From the NCBI GenBank assembly GCA_947044365.1, contig OX345636.1, forward strand, positions 28,810,466 to 28,874,465: a DNA stretch of 64,000 nucleotides, given 5' to 3'. The first letter of the stretch is position 1. Every line of letters starts with the position of its first letter. The notes under the pieces are model-generated. The model made no database searches, had not been told where the DNA came from, and saw nothing but the letters and a program-made list of their open reading frames with translations. This DNA is from Petrosia ficiformis (taxonomy: Eukaryota > Porifera > Demospongiae > Haplosclerida > Petrosiidae). The position numbers were made by a program, and so were the translations under genes. Of this stretch, positions 46,858 through 56,459 are shown piece after piece.

Positions 46858-47690
46858 GTAATGTTTCTGCAATTATCTGCAACAGAGACGATAAACATGT
46901 AAGTCTATCTTTTTACATACGTACATACATACATGTATTATGTGTTGGAAGCAATCAAGTCTCCTTTTATTTTCATTAATACTTGATGTTCACCATGACC
47001 TCAGAAATGTGTTTAACCAATCATCTTACCTGGATTTCATAGAATTGTCCTTCTTGTTCTTTTTTGTGTATGTCGATTTTTGATCCCTGAACAGTATTAT
47101 TTTTACCAAATTCGCAAAATTTTTCCTTCCTGTAATTTTCACGGCATACAGTGTGCAGTGCAACCTCTATTCGGGACTCTCTGGAATAAGTTCACACCCG
47201 TATTAATGGCATTTAGACGTCCTTTATTATACAACTTCACCCCTGAAATGAGGACAACCTCTATAATCATGATTACTTGGTCCCAATGGTGTGAAGGTTC
47301 CATTGCATACATGTATTTGTATAATTATAACATACAATGCATATATGTATACAACGCTAATATGCATGAAAACTGAGCTAGATTGAGCCAGTGACCATGC
47401 TGTAACCTCAATTGTATTTGATTTCAAGTGCTTCTACAGTGTTGTGAGGGTTTGCTAATTTTGTAGTTATACATATATAATACCTGCACATAATTTTGTT
47501 GTAGTGAATTTTAAAATATTACTGTACTTCTTATGCTACATACCAGATCCATATCTCATATGTAGGGGAGAGTCTGGCTACACAAGACTATTAATACTTT
47601 GATACTAATGCTCTTCACTTCATTTGTATAGGAAGATGGTATTCCTTCACCGTTAGAAGAGACTTTATCAGAGGTGTGTCTATCTGTTAT
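46858..47690 (+). other. Exon-like pieces upstream of the Mutator-like pseudogene
   Basis: Small splice-bounded frames: GNVSAIICNRDDKH (about 46857-46900, before gtaagt) and EDGIPSPLEETLSE (about 47631-47673, before gtgtgt). They look like linker mini-exons leading into 47733. At 47561-47590 a single copy of the end of the RecQ-type transposon family occurs (inverted TAGTCTTGTGTAGCCAGACT). Confidence 0.35.
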
Positions 47691-47732
47691 ATACATATAA
47701 TTATACATGCAGGTTTATTTTACCCTACAGGC

Positions 47733-49170
47733 AGTATTTCAAGATGAAGAAGAGGATCGTGATACATCGTTTGTAAGTGAAAACACAGATTCACTGTACC
47801 TCCCAACACCACAAAGAAATTGGGTGAAAAATATCAAGCCAATTACACTGCTAAAAAAGCTTTTTGTTGGAAGCCTTACTGAAGTAGATACATTTATTAA
47901 AATGATGAATGAAATTCGCCTGGTTGTAAAGGACAATTAGTTCCTTTGTCATTTGATACAAAGGGCTTGAGAGGTGCAGTTAAGGTTTATTATGGATGTG
48001 ATGGCTGTGATATTTCAACTGTGTGTTTTGAAAGCTCGCTGAAAAGTGAGTTACTTACCAGTAGCAAAATAGGTGCAGCCATTCAAGTAGGTTTTATTGT
48101 ATCGGGCTGTATGCATGCAACCTACTGTAAAGTACTAAAGCTGTCCCTTGGACTCTATGCCATCCGTATGGATAAATTTTACTCAACCATCACAAGAATG
48201 TACCCTGTAGTGAAGGAGATGGTTGACGAGATGTATGAGGAAGCTAAAGAAGAGATGAAGACAATGGATGAACACACTCTTGGCTCGTGGAAGCAGGCAG
48301 TAACGAGTGCAGACGCAGCATGGATGACACGTGGCTACCACTCCAAAAATGGCACATTCAGTGTTCGTAACTACTAAATGGAGCATTGCTGTATTACAAA
48401 CACTTGTGTCAACGTGGTAGGGACAATATAGTAGAAGGAGAGCTATATAAAGGAACATCTAAATCTATGGAAGGATTTGCAGCGCGAGAGGTTATGCATC
48501 GAGCTAGAGAGGAAGGGATGAAACTTACTGTCCATTGGCAAGATTTAGATTCATCTTCTGCAAAAGCAGTAGTGGAATGCTTTCCTGAATACAAAATTAT
48601 GATCTGTGGTGGCCATGCCGGCAAAAATCATTTAAAAGCTCTGGAAAATTACTCCAAGATGAAGGTTCCCTCTAATAAGTGGAGTACACTGCCACTGTCC
48701 TAAATGCCACAGCCAAGGTTGTGGTTGTATTACTGATGCTTTTATCATGAGAGCACGTAATAACTTTGCTTACATTCTGACAGACTCTAAGTCTGCTGAA
48801 GAATTTGCGAAAAGGCTGAGAGTTCTACCCAGACATGTGCATGACAAGCACAAGTGGGAAGTGATGGAAGCGAGAGCAGAGCCAACGACAGAGCACTGTG
48901 ATTTTCATCCTCTCAGAGTGTGTAGCTGTGGCAATTGTGTGAAGAAAAAAATTACACTACGCGGTACGGGCTCACGTGTGCGTTTCATTCTCTCCTTTAT
49001 GAAATTGAGTGTGACTATAGAGCCTCAATGGCTGAAAGTCTCGTTCATCACTCCAATTGGTTAGAAGACTCGCACAACATATTCATCAGGTTCAGGTCAA
49101 AGGACATCAGCCTGGAGAGGCTTCACTACGAGGTTTCCACTAATCTGGCCCTGTTGCAGTCAAACATTAC
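47733..49170 (+). pseudogene. Mutator-like transposase domain protein, decayed
   Basis: Blocks in order across shifted frames: NWVKNIKPITLLKKLFVGSL; PLSFDTKGLRGAVKVYYGCD; IGAAIQVGFIVSGCMHATYC; SADAAWMTRGYHSKNGTFSV (a DDE-like first strand); YKGTSKSMEGFAAREVMHRA; LTVHWQDLDSSSAKAVVECF (second Asp strand); IMICGGHAGKNHLKALENYS; CHCPKCHSQGCGC (zinc); FAYILTDSKSAEEFAKRLRV; CDFHPLRVCSCGNC (zinc); HNIFIRFRSKDISLERLHYE with VSTNLALLQSN. From memory this matches an animal family with a Mutator-like transposase domain. Frame breaks occur near 47937, 48376, 48690 and 48945. Coding stops where a CT-rich segmental duplication begins. Confidence 0.65.
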
Positions 49171-49175
49171 ATGTA

Positions 49176-49317
49176 CGAGAAGGTTATTACCTGTCTCTCT
49201 CTGTGAGTCTCTCAAGCTAGTTTGTTGCTATCTGAAGATTTTGGTTAGTTCCTTGTGTGTTATAGTTACTGTATAGAATCCTCAGTTTTCCAATTGTCTT
49301 GTGCATGCGTATCATAA

Positions 49318-49352
<35 letters not shown>

Positions 49353-49640
49353 CATGCGTCGTATTGAAAAGGTTATTATCCGTCACTCTCTGTGAGTCTC
49401 TCAAACTGGTTTTGTTACTACTAATCATTCTATCTCTCTCTCTCTCTCCATGCGTCGTATTGAAAAGGTTATTATCCGTCACTCTCTGTGAGTCTCTCAA
49501 ACTGGTTTTGTTACTACTATCTGAAGATTTTGGTTAGTTTCTTGTGTGTTATAGTTACTGTATAGAATCCTCAGTTTTCCAATTGTCTTATGCATGTGTA
49601 TCATAATCACTCTCTCGGGGGGGGGGGGGGGGGCATATAG
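49176..49640. repeat. CT microsatellite with nested segmental duplications and poly-G
   Basis: A unit with AAGGTTATTA(C/T)C...TCTCTGTGAGTCTCTCAA(A/G)CT occurs three times (about 49180, 49367 and 49465). A longer block (ATCTGAAGATTTTGGTTAGTT... to ...CATAATCACTCTCTC) occurs twice. The tract ends in about 17 consecutive G at 49617-49633. Confidence 0.85.
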
Positions 49641-50198
49641 TGACATTTTGTGTGCTTATATACAGCTTAACGATTTGGAATGTGTGCAACAAAAACAGTT
49701 GCAGTCAATGGGCTCTGTAATTGATTCTTTCAGTTTAATAAGTCTTGACTCTCTTTGGGACACTAATTAAAGTTTTCGATTTGTATAAAACAAACTGATA
49801 AAAATAGGTCAGACTACCTCACATGAATAGTTGCATGTTGTAAGCCTATACATATAACCTTAGCTTCATCTATGTTTATGTCAATGAGTTCTGTGTCATC
49901 ACTCTATGTTGAGTGGATTCAGTCAGAAAAGAGGGGTCAATGGTCCCAGCAACTTCAGAAGCTGCTAATCCAGATTAGCCATGATGATAATTTTCAGGAT
50001 TGATATACACATACAGCTAAAAGAAACAACTGTAGTACTCATTAGGTTAGTAGTAATGTGCAGTTATTCCAGTTAATGGTTTCATTTGCCGACTAGTCCA
50101 CAGGTCTATCGTGATATTTAACATTGCTTAGTAGTCTTTCATAGTGTTCATTAACTCTTTGAGCGCGATGCGCATATATATATGCTCAGCTTTCCCTT

Positions 50199-50335
50199 TA
50201 AACCATGGTTTTGAGGGCAGTATGGGATATACACGAGTGCCATAATTCATTTAGAGCTCGAGGGCATAGCCTGAGGGCTCTAATTGAATTATTGCACGAG
50301 TGTGTATCTCATACTGCATGAGAAACCATGGTTTA
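50199..50335. repeat. Foldback element, AAACCATGGTTT ends
   Basis: Left arm TAAACCATGGTTTTGAGGGCAGTATGGGATATACACGAGTG and right arm CACGAGTGTGTATCTCATACTGC...AAACCATGGTTTA are near reverse complements, meeting at GAGCTCGAGGGC...GAGGGCTC. MITE-like; no protein. Confidence 0.85.
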
Positions 50336-50471
50336 ATTGGTTTGTGTCAAAGTACACTGGTGTCTTAATCCATTATTGGACAATCTGGATTTTACTGGTG
50401 TTGTCTCTGGGCAACAACTCTGATGTCATCAACCAGCAGTATGAGAGTACGAGAGACGTTGAGAGTAACCT

Positions 50472-50800
50472 ATGGATTCCGAGAAGGAGAATTGTGGAGA
50501 AAACTCAAAGAAAAGGCCTCGTCTGTCGCTTTCGTTGAAAAACAGGAGATTTGCCTCTCCACTTACTGCAAACGAGATGGCGACAGTTTGTGAGGGTTTC
50601 ACTCCACAGAACACAACTGAAAACACTGATTGGGCGCTTCGTGTGTTTCAAGAATGGCAGAAACAGAGAGATGGTGATCAGTGCCCTTCAGATCTCCTGG
50701 AATGTCCTTCTGCCGAAAAGCTTAACTTTCCCGTTTCGTTGTTGAATGCCGGCGAGTAGATGGGCAACCCTATCCTTCCAGTACTTTTTATTATTATACA
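50472..50800 (+). pseudogene. N-terminal fragment of a DUF3504/Crypton-like tyrosine recombinase
   Basis: ATG at 50472; reads MDSEKENCGENSKKRPRLSL, RRFASPLTANEMATVCEGFT, TTENTDWALRVFQEWQKQRD and LNFPVSLLNAGE before a stop. After a one-base frame change near 50735 it continues FVVECRRVDGQPYPSSTFY. The pattern (RRF-A-P-L-T, P-x-NT-x2-T-x-WA-x2-VF-x2-W, FV-E-RR-DG-x-YP-x-ST) is the core-binding N-terminus of repeat proteins related to Crypton recombinases (DUF3504 group). The catalytic C-terminal half (R..H-R..Y) is missing; repeats of ACAATATAAAACCATAAGG begin at about 50803. Confidence 0.6.
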
Positions 50801-52347
50801 TACAATATAAAACCATAAGGAAATATATTAACCACAGGGTAATAATATTAACTACAGAGGTCAATATATATATACATTAGTAAAATACAATATAAATACA
50901 ATATAAAACCATAAGGCAATATATTAACCACAGAGGTCGATATATAAACCACACCCTGTCAGTGCTTTTGATACACCCACTCACCGTGATACAAATAAAT
51001 ATAATTCACTTGTTCTGAATTTCAGGTTTTACAATATTTCATAAGACTGGAGTATACTGTATTAGGTTTGAGATTTTTTTTTTGTGTGTAAGTGTTTATG
51101 CTTTTTGCTTGAGCATATTGTGAGTGCTTGTACTTATTATAGTGTCATTCCTGGTTTGTATTAGAACTGTTGCAATATTCCACAACTAAGCCCATGCATT
51201 ATGATATAATGATTGAGTTGCTTTTCTTGAATTATGCAATCATAAAATGACATGTGTTGATCATAATCATAGATGCATGTTCAGAACCTAAATTAGCAAT
51301 TCAACAGTGAAATTTCCTTAGTGATGTTGAAAAAGGTTGTATCAAAGCTGCAGTTTGTATGTATGTGTGTATGCATGTATGTATCTTATCTACTTGCATT
51401 TAGTACAGCTCATTCTACTTTGATTCTGGAGGTGCTGACTGTTTAGAAATGAAGAAGACAGTTGTATATAACTGATGGAACTGGAACATAGAGTAAGTAG
51501 CATTACAACTACAGTACTCGTGATTAAAGCCCTGAAAGCTTTAAGAGTATCCATTAGTAGTACCTCTTGAAGGACTGGACATGGTGATGACTCTGTTTTA
51601 TAATAATTATTATATAATGTACATTTTGTATCATTCTGTAACAAACCATTGTGAATTTGGGATACACTGTGCTGATGAGACCCAATAGGTCGAAACAATC
51701 TGATCAGTGTACAATGTACATATACTTCAGATTTTCCACAGTTGCCCTTACAAGGTTGTAACATATTTGTCAGGGACTGATAGATACTGTATGAATATCA
51801 TTAGTATCATTTTAATTTAACCCTCACACCTAGGTACAATAAGGACAAGCTTTCGCCTAAACATTACAACATTCAGGCTTGCAGGCGACTTTCAGCTGCA
51901 AATTGATATGTCAATGTGGTTGCCATGATAGGCTCAATATTCATTTATATTCAAAACAATTGTGAAATTTACGATCAAGTAATGAACAAGGAATGAACTG
52001 CAATGATTTTAAATCCACCATGTATAGATAATAATAAGGAATTGAGTATGTACTAATCCTAATGATTATTATCATTGTATATACACAGTTCGCTACTGCC
52101 ATTTCATGACCAATGAGAATTCAATCAATGCATATGGTACATTTCCCGATACACACAGTACTACGTTGCTGCACCCATTTCCAAATTCTGACAAAATTTG
52201 AAAACAGTATGTTATGAACTTCCTTCCAAAACTTTGAACCACAAACTTCCCGTAACTACATGTATAGACCTTGTGCGGTTACGTCATTCAACACAGGGAA
52301 ATATACGGCGAATCTCCCATTTTGAGTGGCAAGATACTATACAATAC
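50801..52347. other. Non-coding stretch
   Basis: ACAATATAAAACCATAAGG(A/C)AATATATTAACCACAG occurs twice (about 50803 and 50899). No gene recognised in the rest. Confidence 0.5.
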
Positions 52348-52606
52348 TAGTCTGGCGTAGCCACACTCTTCGCATGGAGGAGGAAGGGTCTGGTATCTTA
52401 CTGTCAACAGTTTTATACCGCTGCAAAATTTCTGCAGTAGCAGGAAGTGACATTTCTATAGGTGTGAAACCACACAATTATGGCAGATGAAGTATGTGTA
52501 CAGCTGAGCAGCTCCACCCAAGGTTGCTTCCATTAGTACAAATTTGTTGACGGTAAGATACCAGACCCTTCCTCCTCCATGCGAAGGGTGTGGCTACACC
52601 AGGCTA
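52348..52606. mobile_element. 259-bp MITE related to the RecQ/DUF6589-like transposon, 9-bp TSD
   Basis: 62-bp terminal inverted repeats (52348-52409, 52545-52606) differ at about four positions. They begin TAGTCTGGCGTAGCCACAC and, inverted, TAGCCTGGTGTAGCCACAC, compared with TAGTCTCGCGTAGCCAGAC in the 4.9-kb element. Flanking 9-mers ATACAATAC (52339-52347, 52607-52615) are identical. The interior (about 135 bp) has no coding capacity. Same end sequence and same duplication length point to mobilisation by the same transposase. Confidence 0.92.
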
Positions 52607-53221
52607 ATACAATACAGTGTAGTAGAATCGATTATTTGCTGCGTTCTCTCTACTGCAAGCAGAAAGTCGATGAATCTCAACAGTCTGGTAGTTCCCAATT
52701 GGAATTGAACAACATATTGTCTGCTCATGATCCCAAGTGCGCTTTTTTTGAAGATTGCTTTTGCTACTCATAATACGGTAAATATCCGGAAAATTCAACC
52801 TTCTGACGTCAGGTGCACAAGGTCTATATATATATATAATAACGGCAGGCACCCGGCAGGCAGTTCGGCTCTGTTACTCTGTACGATTTGTTCAATTCCT
52901 CTTGTCTGAGTGTATTAATGAGAGGCGGAGCGTCCTGTTGGCCATGTTGGTTGGCAAAAAGGTTAGAGTAACAATGGTGGTTTTTTGCTGTATCGTGAAT
53001 TATACTGCCCAGTCGGTAGCCTTTCTAGTATTTTTGGGTACCATAGGCTTCTTGGCATTTTCTATCTCCTCTTCATCTACAACAACAATTTTTCGACGTT
53101 TTCCTAGTGAAAGGCTTAAAAGCGCTTTTGTTCCATACTGATGCTGCTGGTGCTTCTACTACAGATGGCCATTCTCTGAGTCTCTGACCAATTATCTGGT
53201 ATGATGACATCATCATTGCAT

Positions 53222-53370
53222 AAACCATAGCTAAGAAGTGTATTCACCAAATGTACACCCCAAGGTGGGAAGGTCAATGTGGTTTGCTAACTTAATATTT
53301 GACCTTGTCAAATATTTTGGTGGCAAACTTGGGGTGTATATTTGGTGAATACACTTCAAAGCTATGGTTT
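53222..53370. repeat. Foldback element, AAACCATAGCT ends
   Basis: Left AAACCATAGCTAAGAAGTGTATTCACCAAATGTACACCCCAAG... and right ...CTTGGGGTGTATATTTGGTGAATACACTTCAAAGCTATGGTTT are nearly perfect reverse complements of about 45 bp, with further pairing inside (TTGACC/GGTCAA). Confidence 0.88.
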
Positions 53371-54254
53371 ATATATTACATATTATATACTGGGGCTAGG
53401 ATGATTGGGAAGGAAAATAAATTGCACGAGTGTTTGCAAAGTGCCATTGAGACTTCATTTGCCACCTTAGGAACGACACAAATAAGATTTATCCTCGATA
53501 TCAACCTTCGGCTTCACCTTGGGCTGATATCTCGAGGCTCGGGTTGTATATTCGCCATATACACCTCGAAGCCATGGTATATATATTACATATATATATA
53601 TATATAATTATATATATAATATTATATATAAAATATATATATATTATATTGTGAAGTATCAATGAATACACTAGTAGTCAAGAATCATTTCTTTGTGCCT
53701 AGACATTGTTTGAAATTCATTTTATTTTTCTTTTAGTCAAAAAACCCAAACTCGCTACCGAAGAATTGGAATCAGAATTGGATCCTGGCATTGTGATACT
53801 TTTTGCCAGTGATGTAGAAATAATGTTCTTAGTTTACCATCAGTGGCAAGTATTTCACCAGCATTACAGCAAGGTAAGAAAGTATATATATTTACCCCAT
53901 TAATACCACTAACAATTGCATGTAGCCAAATGTTTGTAATGTAGCTTGTGTATATGTAGGTGCAACTCCTACCATATCAAAATTAAATTTTATTAACTGG
54001 TTGGATGCTTTGGCAATTGCCGAATCAGGAGGGAGGCACTGTTTGGTATTTTCTAGTAGAACTCAAATGAAAATCGATGGCCTCTACCAAAAGATGGAAC
54101 AACATCAACATTCCAGTTTTGAAAGTAAACTGCTTGTGTTAGCAGATTTGACTTTTGAATAATAATGGTATCTTTGCTGGAATGTACATCTCTGTAGAAC
54201 CTGGTGGAACGGGCACTCTTACCTTGATACACAAAGTGATTGGGCCATTCCGAT

Positions 54255-54560
54255 GATTAAAGCCCTGATAAAATTCTTTTTTTGGCTGTAAACGTTAGTG
54301 TTACTTTCAATGATTAAAGCTGTGATAAAATTCTCATTCTCTTTTTTTTTTGGTTGTAAAATTTTGATATAAAATAAAATTTTGTGCTACTGTCAATGAT
54401 TAAAGCTCTGATAAAATTCACGTTCTCTTTTTTTTTGGTTGTAAAATTTTGATATAAAATAAAATTTTGTGCTACTTTCAATGATTAAAGCTCTAATAAA
54501 ATTCTCACTCTCTTTTTTTTGTTGTAAAATTTTAAAAATATAAAATATTAAGTTAAAATA
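54255..54560. repeat. Tandem repeat, four units starting GATTAAAGC
   Basis: Units start at 54255, 54312, 54398 and 54483 (57, 86 and 85 bp apart). Each reads GATTAAAGCTCTGATAAAATTCTC, then a T run and GGTTGTAAAATTTTGATATAA. Confidence 0.9.
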
Positions 54561-54599
54561 ATTTTTTTGTGAACTAACTGCAAAAGACAGTTGTTTTGT

Positions 54600-55640
54600 T
54601 GCACTCACAAAAGAATAATCAAAATTGTTATTGCAAAGGTTAAGAGTAAGTCACACTACCACTACCAGTAAGAACTCCCTTTTGGTTTTAAATGAACAAG
54701 TCCACTCAACTTTAAATTGTTGCTTGCACATTCCCATTTTCAAACGGACAGGTCTATTATTAGCCAATGAATAACTTGGGAGTGTGATTTTATGCAGTAA
54801 AATCCCTGTATTAGGAGCTCATATAGGTGTAACAGATTTAGACTTGTGGTTTACATAATTGTGAGTAGAGTACAATTGGTATCCTTTTGACTTACTGGGG
54901 GGAAAATAACTATGTTAGTCTGAGCCATTCCCATTGGATGTATAATAAATTCATAATAGTCAAACTAAACAAGATATAATTATTGAGAAAAAAGGTATCT
55001 CATCATTGCTGATGGTACTAGTGTCTCTACCTTTCTAAGTACCTGAAAACTGGAGCCTGAATAGGTCTAAGTGCACAGAAGGTTCTAAATAGTGACTTTC
55101 TCATGCCTGAAACTCAAAAACTTATTACTTGCTTGCTAAAGATTCTTTTTACTGTTTCTCTGCTATAAGAAGAGTTTTTAGTATTAGCTACATTTTTATA
55201 TTCTTCCGTTTGAACCATGGAAAATCAATTATAGGGATGGCCCTGCATTACAAAAACAATAATGTCTCATGAATATAATTATGTGGTTCACCTAGAATAG
55301 GGTTCAAAGTGGTTAGGAAGCAACTCTTTGATTGCAAGCTTGCAAATTTGCCACAAATAGTGGGATAAATAATCACATGACTGACTGTCTGAGTCAGCAC
55401 AAACCAGTCAATAATTGCACAAGGGGTGTGTAAATATTCAAAACTTACATTCAAAGATGTCTTCATATGAGTCATAATCTCCCTGGAATGGCCTGGATGT
55501 TCTTCATACTTATATTTACTTTTAAAGTTAAAAAATCAATTTTTTTTCTATATTACTATTATTAATGGGCGGGGCTGTCGTATAATTAGAGTCAACAAAA
55601 AATGAAACATAAATGTCTAAACAATTATGAATTTGATATA
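54600..55640. other. Non-coding stretch downstream of the truncated Ginger1-like gene
   Basis: Would be expected to hold the C-terminal half of the Ulp1-like domain, but no HW or Cys-box motif was found on the minus strand. A splice-bounded piece GDYDSYEDIFE at about 55452-55484 is unassigned. AGGGATGGCCCT occurs at 55233-55244. Confidence 0.4.
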
Positions 55641-55641
55641 C

Positions 55642-56020
55642 CTTGAAGTACTTGTCAATGTTGTCAAACTTGTTTGACATCAACTTCACAAAAACATAAG
55701 AAGGTACGATCTCCATTAGCTGATCATTTCAACAAAAGAATCAAGTTTTCAAAATTGATTCATCGCATGTTTATTTGATTACTTACCAAAGTTTCTTTAC
55801 TAAGAACCTTTGCAGCATAGTTCACAACCTGCAGAAGAATACGTATAGTCAGCTATACTCAGTTACTATTTTTAAAATAATATTTATACAAACCTTGTCA
55901 TTGAGCCATTCACCAATCCAAATACAGTTTAGATCACTGTAAGTTAGTTCGTGCCCATCGAGTTTGAAAAGAACAGGATCATCCTTACCACCAACTTTGA
56001 ATGAACATTCGAAAATATCA
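55642..56020 (-). pseudogene. Ulp1-like (C48 peptidase) half domain of the Ginger1-like gene
   Basis: Three exons, 5' to 3': about 55894-56020 (ADIFECSFKVGGKDDPVLFK, then LDGHELTYSDLNCIWIGEW), 55787-55828 (VVNYAAKVLSKETL) and 55642-55719 (MEIVPSYVFVKLMSNKFDNI), with GT-AG introns of 65 and 67 bp. The LDG-x-ELTYSDL-x6-EWLNDK block is the start of the SUMO-protease fold. The catalytic His, Asp and Cys lie in the part that should follow and are not seen, so the domain is truncated. Ginger1 transposases are known to carry Ulp1 or OTU protease domains after the integrase, which is why I link this to the integrase exons. Confidence 0.65.
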
Positions 56021-56229
56021 GCACAATTATATATAATAATAATTATTTCACCTTTATTGGAGACTGATGGAGAAAAAAATTAGTAATGAATATAATACAA
56101 AGATGTATTTGTTAAGTATACCTTCCTCTTTATTTAATCCATCATTTTTGAATGAAGTGGAAACCTCTCTGCCATCATGGTCCTTGTCTACTGAATTTCA
56201 TATAGGTACACAATATCAAATAAAAATTT

Positions 56230-56379
56230 ATAAGCATTTTACATCTCCTTTTGATGCAGCACTGCTTGAGCTTGTCTGGTCCTCCAAATTTTTTTTTGTC
56301 AATACAAAACCTACAAATGCCACAATCCTCAGCTGAGCACTGCTGACATTCACCACAACGTCGTCTTTTTCTATTATCA
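56230..56379 (-). CDS. CXXC zinc-finger exon between integrase and Ulp1-like domain
   Basis: An exon with acceptor (atttag) at 56380. It reads RKRRRCGECQQCSAEDCGIC, then RFCIDKKKFGGPDKLKQCC and IKRRC. The CGxCxxC...CGxCxxC...KFGG...C...C spacing is that of the CXXC domain, which in DNMT1, CFP1 and KDM2 proteins binds unmethylated CpG. The exon lies just 3' of the integrase exons and 5' of the Ulp1-like exons on the same strand. The splice that links it to 56460 is not certain. Another small piece, DKDHDGREVSTSFKNDG (about 56128-56187), may be the next exon. Confidence 0.75.
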
Positions 56380-56459
56380 CTAAATTTATCTAATGTATAA
56401 AAATGATTGGTATAATTATAATAAATTAATAATGTGTATATATTATGAGCCATACATTT

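Noticed and set aside
49301..49350. CRISPR-like regular repeats
   Set aside because: Simple CT repeats without spacers; a eukaryotic context.
49301..49537. Ser/Leu-rich open frame
   Set aside because: Comes from CT repeats and a segmental duplication.
56230..56379. CXXC finger as part of a DNMT1- or CFP1-like host gene
   Set aside because: No methyltransferase, PHD or JmjC sequence is near; the neighbours on the same strand are integrase and Ulp1-like exons.
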